DNA of 34,368 nt from Spirochaetaceae bacterium (GTDB lineage: Bacteria > Spirochaetota > Spirochaetia > DSM-27196 > SLAA01), in assembly GCA_003552185.1 (NCBI GenBank), contig PUOW01000440.1:1-34368 (forward strand), written 5' to 3'. Below, in pieces: positions 30,282-34,368 of this stretch. How positions within the stretch are numbered: position 1 is the stretch's first letter; every line of letters starts with the position of its first letter. The notes beneath the pieces were generated by a model. That model was not told where the DNA came from, ran no database searches, and saw nothing but the letters and a program-made list of their open reading frames with translations. The translations under genes and the position numbers were made by a program.

Positions 30282-30354
30282 GCCATCTTAGCTCAGCTGG
30301 CAGAGCACGTGACTTGTAATCTCGGGGTCGCCGGTTCGAATCCGGCAGATGGCT
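30282..30354 (+). tRNA. tRNA-Thr (anticodon UGU)
   Basis: A 73-nt cloverleaf: acceptor GCCATCT with AGATGGC, D-arm GCTC/GAGC, anticodon loop CTTGTAA (anticodon TGT), T-arm GCCGG-TTCGAAT-CCGGC. The anticodon stem CGTGA/TCTCG has one T-T mismatch in the middle pair (29-41). CCA is not encoded. Confidence 0.93.
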
Positions 30355-30494
30355 CTTTCCCTTTTGGCTGTTCCTACCCGCACGTAAATCCTCCCGCGCA
30401 CGAGTCTTAACTGAGTTTGGACTCGATGTGTATTTGGTCTTAAACACCTCACGATAGGTTCGCGGACAGATCAAATCTCGATAAGGAGGGTCAT

Positions 30495-30959
30495 ATGCAG
30501 ATGAAGCATTTGATTACGGCAGCTGTTCTCTTGGCGTTCGTGTTCGCCCCGGCGTACGCGCAGGTGGAGCCGGGCACCGGAGACGAAACCGCACTCGATG
30601 TGATCGCAGATCACGAGGACACCTCGCTGAGCTACGAGGCCTTTGCAGACGAGTTTGCGGAGTACCTGGACGCTGAGGATCAGATCGCGTTCTTTGCGCC
30701 CACCGACGAAGCGATTGAAGAGCTTGGGGTTGAGGATGCTTCGATCGGCGAGCTCCAGGAAGTCTTCGCTCGACACGCCACCACCGGACTCGCGGCCGAC
30801 ATTCCGATAGAGGTCGTTGAGTGGTTCGGCACGCTCGACGGGAGCCAAAACGAGGTAGCGTTGGAGGAAGACACGCCGGTGATCAACGACACCGCAGAGG
30901 TTGTTGAGGCGGTACCGGCAGAAAACGGTATTGTCTACGTCATCGACGACACCCTGTAG
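30495..30959 (+). CDS. Secreted fasciclin (FAS1)-domain protein
   Basis: The 154-residue protein has a signal peptide (MKHLITAAVLLAFVFAPAYA, cleavage probably after AYA) and one FAS1 domain. The H1 box is IAFFAPTDEAIEEL and the H2 box NGIVYVIDDTL. FAS1 domains mediate adhesion and are common in secreted bacterial proteins. The protein is very acidic (many Glu/Asp), which could fit a saline habitat. It is monocistronic, with ATAAGGAGG before the ATG and a hairpin terminator behind. Confidence 0.88.
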   Translation: MQMKHLITAAVLLAFVFAPAYAQVEPGTGDETALDVIADHEDTSLSYEAFADEFAEYLDAEDQIAFFAPTDEAIEELGVEDASIGELQEVFARHATTGLAADIPIEVVEWFGTLDGSQNEVALEEDTPVINDTAEVVEAVPAENGIVYVIDDTL

Positions 30960-30972
30960 ACCGTACGAGGCG

Positions 30973-30992
30973 GGCGGCGCATCGGCGCCGCC
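30973..30992 (+). terminator. Terminator of the fasciclin gene
   Basis: GGCGGCGC-atcg-GCGCCGCC forms a perfect 8-bp hairpin followed by TGTCTTAT, starting 13 bp after the stop codon. Confidence 0.7.
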
Positions 30993-31035
30993 TGTCTTAT
31001 GTACACGCCCGTGGTGCCAAGCTTGGGCACACAGC

Positions 31036-31080
31036 TTGACTTCTTCAAATCAAAACAGTACACTTAGCATGCACTTGTAC
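31036..31080 (+). promoter_or_regulatory. vapBC promoter with candidate operator palindrome
   Basis: TTGACT (31036-31041), a 17-bp spacer and TACACT (31059-31064) form a good promoter. GTACA (31058-31062) and TGTAC (31076-31080) make an inverted repeat across the -10 box and start region, where a VapB/VapBC complex could bind to repress its own operon. Confidence 0.6.
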
Positions 31081-31094
31081 AAAGGAGGTCTGTG

Positions 31095-31379
31095 ATGGCG
31101 GTCAAAACCATAACTATAGACATGGAAGCCTATGAACTCTTGGCTGCAGCACGGCGTTCAAATGAGTCGTTCAGCACGGTTATCAAGAACGTGCTCGTGC
31201 CGGCCTCTCATACTGCGGCCTCACTCCTCCATCATCTCGACACCTCCAACGCGCCGGGGTTGAGTGACGATTACCTTGCTGCAGTTGATCGGATTATTTC
31301 AGCCCGCGATCACGACCTCATCGCGGCTGAGCCGACCGAGCCCTACGTCGGAGGGAACGGAGGGGACGGTGCTCCTTGA
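31095..31379 (+). CDS. vapB: VapB-family antitoxin
   Basis: The 94-residue protein has an N-terminal region typical of the VapB antitoxins of the PF02697 type (VKTITIDMEAYELLAAARRS, then NESFSTVIKNVL), expected to form the DNA-binding part, and a flexible C-terminal part that would wrap the toxin. ATG 31095 is preferred over GTG 31092 because AAAGGAGG is better spaced. Its end overlaps the vapC start by 11 bp. Confidence 0.85.
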   Translation: MAVKTITIDMEAYELLAAARRSNESFSTVIKNVLVPASHTAASLLHHLDTSNAPGLSDDYLAAVDRIISARDHDLIAAEPTEPYVGGNGGDGAP

Positions 31380-31785
31380 TACCAGCGTGTGCGTTGATCT
31401 GCTGCGCGAGAAGTCGCAAGGTGTCCGAGGGCCCGCGTATCATGCGCTGGAGGCTCTTGGAGATACCCGGCTGTATCTGAGCATGTACTCGGTTTGTGAA
31501 CTCAGCACCGGTGCCTTGCTGTCCCGCCGGCAGCACGTTGAGCAAAGGCGGGTTTCGGAGTTTGTGCACCATCTCACGGTGCTGTATCCGGACGCCGCAT
31601 TCCCCACCTTGTATGCCGAGGCGGCGGCAGCACTTATTCGTGCGGGAACACCAATGCCGGTTATGGACTTGTTTATCGGTATCACTGCCAAGTTGCACGG
31701 ACTCACCCTTCTCACGCGCGATAAGCCCCATTTTCAACGGATCCCAGGCCTGGCGTTGGAGTATTACGCTACTGCATCCGAGTAA
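31369..31785 (+). CDS. vapC: VapC-family PIN-domain toxin ribonuclease
   Basis: The 138-residue PIN domain shows the acidic residues of the family: LLDTSVCVDLLR (first Asp), SVCELSTGAL (Glu), and MPVMDLFIGITAKLHGLTLL with TRDKPHF (two Asp). VapC toxins cut tRNA or rRNA when freed from VapB. The track ORF starts at 31264, but the family begins with the LLDTS segment, so GTG 31369, preceded by GGAGGGG, is chosen; it overlaps vapB by 11 bp. All catalytic acids are present, so the toxin looks active. Confidence 0.9.
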   Translation: MLLDTSVCVDLLREKSQGVRGPAYHALEALGDTRLYLSMYSVCELSTGALLSRRQHVEQRRVSEFVHHLTVLYPDAAFPTLYAEAAAALIRAGTPMPVMDLFIGITAKLHGLTLLTRDKPHFQRIPGLALEYYATASE

Positions 31786-31895
31786 GCAGGAACAAGCTCC
31801 GCTACCGCCTCATCATGGCCGGCCGGCGTTGAGGCGGACTCGCTGACCGAGCCTTTTCTCTTCTACAACCGCAGCCTGCACCAGCGCGCCGCTGC

Positions 31896-32163
31896 ATGGA
31901 ATCGCCCGAGACTGCGGTCGAGATTATCAACCGGCTTCAGGCAGACGGCATCGAGGTCTGGATCGACGACTTCGGCGTCGGCAACTCGTCGCCGGCGTAC
32001 CTAAAGAATCTGCCGGTGCACACGCTCAAGATCGACCGCCATTTTGCAACCGACCTGGCCGACAGCGAAGAAGACCGGCGCTTCCTCGCCGGGATCATCG
32101 CCGGAATCCAGGCGCGCGGCAAGTCGGTCATTGTGGAAGGGGTCGTCGACGAGCGGCAGGCGT
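31896..32163 (+). pseudogene. EAL-domain fragment (truncated at both ends)
   Basis: The readable part is a middle-to-C-terminal piece of an EAL phosphodiesterase domain: ESPETAVEIINRLQADGIEV, WIDDFGVGNSSPAYLKNLPV, TLKIDRHFATDL and [12 protein letters not shown]. The EAL motif itself and the conserved ITES Glu upstream are missing, and the end of the domain is replaced by sequence that belongs antisense to the chemoreceptor tail. It therefore cannot be a working enzyme. The track ORF runs on to 32210 but is unrelated after about 32163. About 110 bp between vapC and this fragment hold no gene. Confidence 0.8.
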
Positions 32164-33219
32164 GGCCTCGCCGTATTCCGGGGCGGCCAAGCGCCGGCGG
32201 TCGTGGTTGAGCTTGAAAAAGCTCACCGACGTCTGCAGCTGCTCGGCTTGTCCGTTGAGTTCCTCGGACATCGAGGCCATTTCCTCGGAGGTGGAGGCGT
32301 TCTGCTGGATGATCTGGTCCAGCTGACCGAGCGAGGTGTTGATTTGGTCGGCGCCTGTGCTCTGCTCGGCGCTCGAGGCGCTGATTTCCTGCACTAGTTG
32401 GGCGGTCCTTCGAATATCGGGCACAATCTCCCTGAGCATTTCACCGGCTTGCTCGGCCACGCCGACGCTGCGCTGCGATAGCTCAGATATCTCGGCAGCC
32501 GCGGTTTGACTCCGTTCGGCGAGCTTTCGCACCTCGCTCGCAACTACCGCAAAACCTTTGCCGTGCTCTCCGGCGCGGGCCGCTTCGATCGCGGCGTTGA
32601 GCGCCAGCAGGTTGGTGTTGCGAGCGATTTCATCGATGATCGTGATCTTCTCCGCGATTTCTTTCATCGCCTGCACGGTTTCTTCAACCGCGCTGCCGCC
32701 CTGTTCGGCGTTCGTGGCCGCGTTCTGCGCAATCTTGTCGGTCTCGAGCGCGTTCTCGGAGTTCTTGCGGATGTTTGCGCCCATTTGTTCCATCGAGGAA
32801 GATACCTGCTCGGCCTGGGCGGCCTGCTCGGTGGCTCCCTGCGACATCTGTTGTGCGGTTGAACTCATCTCTTGGCTTCCGGAAGCTACATTTCCGGCCG
32901 CCGATTGCACGTCGAGCACCGTCGATGCAAGGCCCTGCTGCATCTTGCGGAAGGCGTCGGCGAGCACGCCCACCTCGTCGGAACGCTCGGTCGCTACTTC
33001 GCGAGTAAGATCGCCCTCGGCGATATCTTGAGCGATCGCAGCCATATCCTGCACCGGGCGCGAGATTCGGCGCGAGAACACAAACGAGAACACGATGAAG
33101 AACAGTCCGATGATCACGGTTATCGCGACGGTGAAGCCGGCGAGGGTTGAGAACTGCTCGATATTGTCGTCGAGCGACTGCTGAAAGGCGTCGGAAATCG
33201 TTCGGCGTGCTGTCGACCA
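32128..33219 (-). pseudogene. Methyl-accepting chemotaxis protein, N-terminally truncated
   Basis: The frame is open from 33219 to 32128. It begins within a receptor just before the second membrane helix ([20 protein letters not shown]), continues with a HAMP domain ([20 protein letters not shown]) and a complete signalling domain whose hairpin tip reads [20 protein letters not shown], then [15 protein letters not shown]. The sensor domain and first membrane helix are absent; a TAA stop lies at 33220-33222. The track start (GTG 33117) is internal. The C-terminal tail after SFFKLN continues into antisense EAL sequence. The kinase-control part could still be translated, but without a sensor it is most likely a relic. 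Confidence 0.82.
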
Positions 33220-33327
33220 TTATCCTTGCCGGCGCGAGCAGGAAGCCATCGCCCGGAAGTACCAAAACGCTTGCGCCGCAACTAATCAACTCGAAGACGA
33301 GCTTGACGGTTGGCCTGAGGATGGTGA

Positions 33328-33556
33328 GTGGCCGTCCCGCAGTCGAAAACGAACCAGACCTTCGGGGAGATGCTGTGGTGGAACCCGCAGTTCCTCTCCA
33401 TCGTCTTGGAGGGCGAGTTCTGTTTCACACCACGTACTCGGAGTACTTCAAGCAGAACCTCCACATGTCTGATGCCCTCGACTTTCTCGCTGAGCTCACC
33501 CAACACATCCCGCCGAAACGACTACGCTGATCCGCCGTTTCGGGCTCGCGCTCCGA
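33328..33556 (+). mobile_element. IS91-type (Y2/HUH) transposase remnant, frameshifted
   Basis: Three pieces in three frames match the IS91-family transposase order. Frame one has QTFGEMLWWNPQFLSIVLEG (normal form NPHFH; the HUH histidines are lost). Another frame has FHTTYSEYFKQNLHMSDALD and FLAELTQHIPPKRLR. The third has LIRRFGLALR. The middle of the protein is deleted and no ends are recognisable, so the element is dead. It sits next to the truncated end of the chemoreceptor. From 33557 to 33608 nothing is recognised. Confidence 0.72.
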
Positions 33557-33608
33557 GATAGGTGTCATTGCAGACTGCCTGCGGCCTACTCGCCACCAAA
33601 TGCCCAGG

Positions 33609-34226
33609 CTAACGGTGCCGCGTTTTCGGGTCGGACGATACGGGAAGTATGCCGAGGCGCCGCAAACGTCTGTTGAGGTCGTTGAGGTTGGTTGCCACGA
33701 ACAGCGCCATATAGACGGTGATGATCAGGCCAAAGCTCACCGCGAGAGCGAAGTCGATTTCGCCGTTGGATAATGTGCGCACCGCGACCAGCACGTCGCT
33801 GTACGGCAACGCCAGCATTCCGAACACGATTAACACGCCTGCGCCGAGCCATCGGCCATACTCAACCCACCCGGTGTCGCCCTCGGCCGAGTGGAGGTCG
33901 ATTTCGTGCGCGCCGCTTTGACGCGCGCCGCTTCTGTGCGCGCCCGGGGGTGACGCTATGGATGACGCGTCGGGTGACGATTGGGCCGAGGCTTGGGCCG
34001 AGGCTTGAGCGTGTACCGCCTGCATGATCGTGTCGGTAAGCGCCGCTTCCCATGCCGGCGAACGAAACGGGGTGGTGTTGTTGGGGAGGGCGGATAGGGC
34101 ATCGCATAGCCGCTCCTGCTCGGCGCGGCAGCGGGCACAGGTTTCGAGGTGTGCGTGGGTAGAGTCGTCAATTTCGGTATGGTTGTCTAGTGTGAGTAGA
34201 TTGCGAATTGCGTCTTCACAGGTCAT
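33609..34226 (-). CDS. Anti-sigma factor with zinc-finger (ZAS-type) domain
   Basis: The 205-residue protein begins MTCEDAIRNLLTL and has HAHLETCARC, the H-x3-C-x2-C signature of zinc-containing anti-sigma factors. A Ser/Ala-rich linker (QASAQASAQSSPDASSIASP) leads to two membrane helices (LGAGVLIVFGMLALPYS and FALAVSFGLIITVYMALFVA). The N-terminal domain would bind the sigma factor in the cytoplasm. Its ATG overlaps the stop of the upstream sigma gene by 11 bp, the standard arrangement for a cognate pair. Confidence 0.88.
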   Translation of the reverse strand: MTCEDAIRNLLTLDNHTEIDDSTHAHLETCARCRAEQERLCDALSALPNNTTPFRSPAWEAALTDTIMQAVHAQASAQASAQSSPDASSIASPPGAHRSGARQSGAHEIDLHSAEGDTGWVEYGRWLGAGVLIVFGMLALPYSDVLVAVRTLSNGEIDFALAVSFGLIITVYMALFVATNLNDLNRRLRRLGILPVSSDPKTRHR

Positions 34227-34368
34227 GGTATGCCTCCGCCGGACTGCCTGCCAGGCGTTTCCGGAGTCGTTGTTTGGCCCGAAACACGTGCGACTTCACG
34301 GTGTTTACGGGAATTCCGGTAATGTTGCTGACTTCGTCGTAGGTCAGCTCAAAGAAAAAGAACAGGTC
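34216..34368 (-). CDS. ECF-type RNA polymerase sigma factor, C-terminal end (partial, cut by right edge)
   Basis: This gene is missing from the ORF track because it enters from the right edge. The last 50 residues on the minus strand read FFFFELTYDEVSNITGIPVN, then TVKSHVFRAKQRLRKRL, the region-4 helix-turn-helix of an ECF sigma factor that reads the -35 box. The stop (TGA, 34216-34218) lies 11 bp inside the anti-sigma gene, so the two are coupled. Regions 1-3 are outside the window. Confidence 0.88.
   Translation of the reverse strand, partial: DLFFFFELTYDEVSNITGIPVNTVKSHVFRAKQRLRKRLAGSPAEAYHDL

Noticed and set aside
33220-33289. Frame from 33289 (MISCGASVLVLPGDGF) as the missing N-terminus of the chemoreceptor joined by a single frameshift
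   Set aside because: The segment does not look like a sensor-domain end and has no signal or membrane helix before it; truncation explains the data as well.
33147-33530. 127-aa plus-strand ORF as an intact gene
   Set aside because: Only its last 40 residues match a transposase and they are out of frame with the other transposase pieces; the N-terminal half is antisense to the chemoreceptor region.

Overview
The window looks like chromosomal DNA from a high-GC, probably free-living and anaerobic spirochaete. I infer this from a typical spirochaetal FlaB flagellin, a large protein resembling the spirochaete-restricted DUF5312 family, a PUR-domain protein like Borrelia BpuR beside rnhB and an SMC gene, and an ffh-to-cca gene order that, as I recall it, follows the Borrelia burgdorferi BB0694-BB0706 region. 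I cannot name the species. The ORF track misses two genes cut by the window edges (nfnB on the left, an ECF sigma factor on the right); both are annotated here.

Layout. (1) 1-4.95 kb, minus strand: nfnA and nfnB (electron-bifurcating transhydrogenase, nfnB cut by the left edge), a large PH/acidic/TerB-like/CbbX-type AAA protein, rpmB and tRNA-Gly(UCC). (2) 5.0-11.1 kb: bpuR-like gene, rnhB on the minus strand, then an apparent three-gene operon of a short SMC without a recognisable hinge, a single-pass membrane protein that overlaps it by 8 nt, and a Glu/Pro-rich lipoprotein. (3) 11.3-18.5 kb, plus strand: one long, tightly coupled operon, ffh-rpsP-khpA-rimM-trmD-rplS, continuing into a FliK-like protein, a stand-alone FlhB C-terminal-domain protein, an HD-GYP protein, yraN, a small FlgM-like protein and a zinc-finger protein. 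SRP, ribosome maturation and flagellar export/signalling genes are therefore strung together. (4) 18.6-23.1 kb: a HEAT-like exported protein (minus), coaD, rpmF-acpP, rnc, and cca (minus). (5) 23.2-26.2 kb: flaB (minus) with a sigma-28-type promoter, a leader hairpin that looks like a CsrA site and a strong terminator, divergent from the DUF5312-like gene. (6) 26.2-30.4 kb: a coupled minus-strand cluster of HAD hydrolase, SPFH-like membrane protein and HIT hydrolase, then a small membrane protein, map and tRNA-Thr(UGU). (7) 30.5-34.4 kb, the accessory end: a secreted fasciclin-domain protein, a vapBC toxin-antitoxin pair, then a decayed stretch with an EAL-domain fragment abutting a truncated chemoreceptor and a frameshifted IS91-type transposase remnant, and finally an anti-sigma factor and the 3' end of its ECF sigma gene.

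Most of the window is core housekeeping DNA. The most interesting signals are the hinge-less SMC and its membrane/lipoprotein operon partners, the predicted CsrA switch in the flaB leader, the flagellar export module embedded behind rplS, and the recombination scar at 31.9-33.6 kb. I found no CRISPR array, no rRNA gene and no prophage. All family assignments are by reading the sequence; no database search was run.
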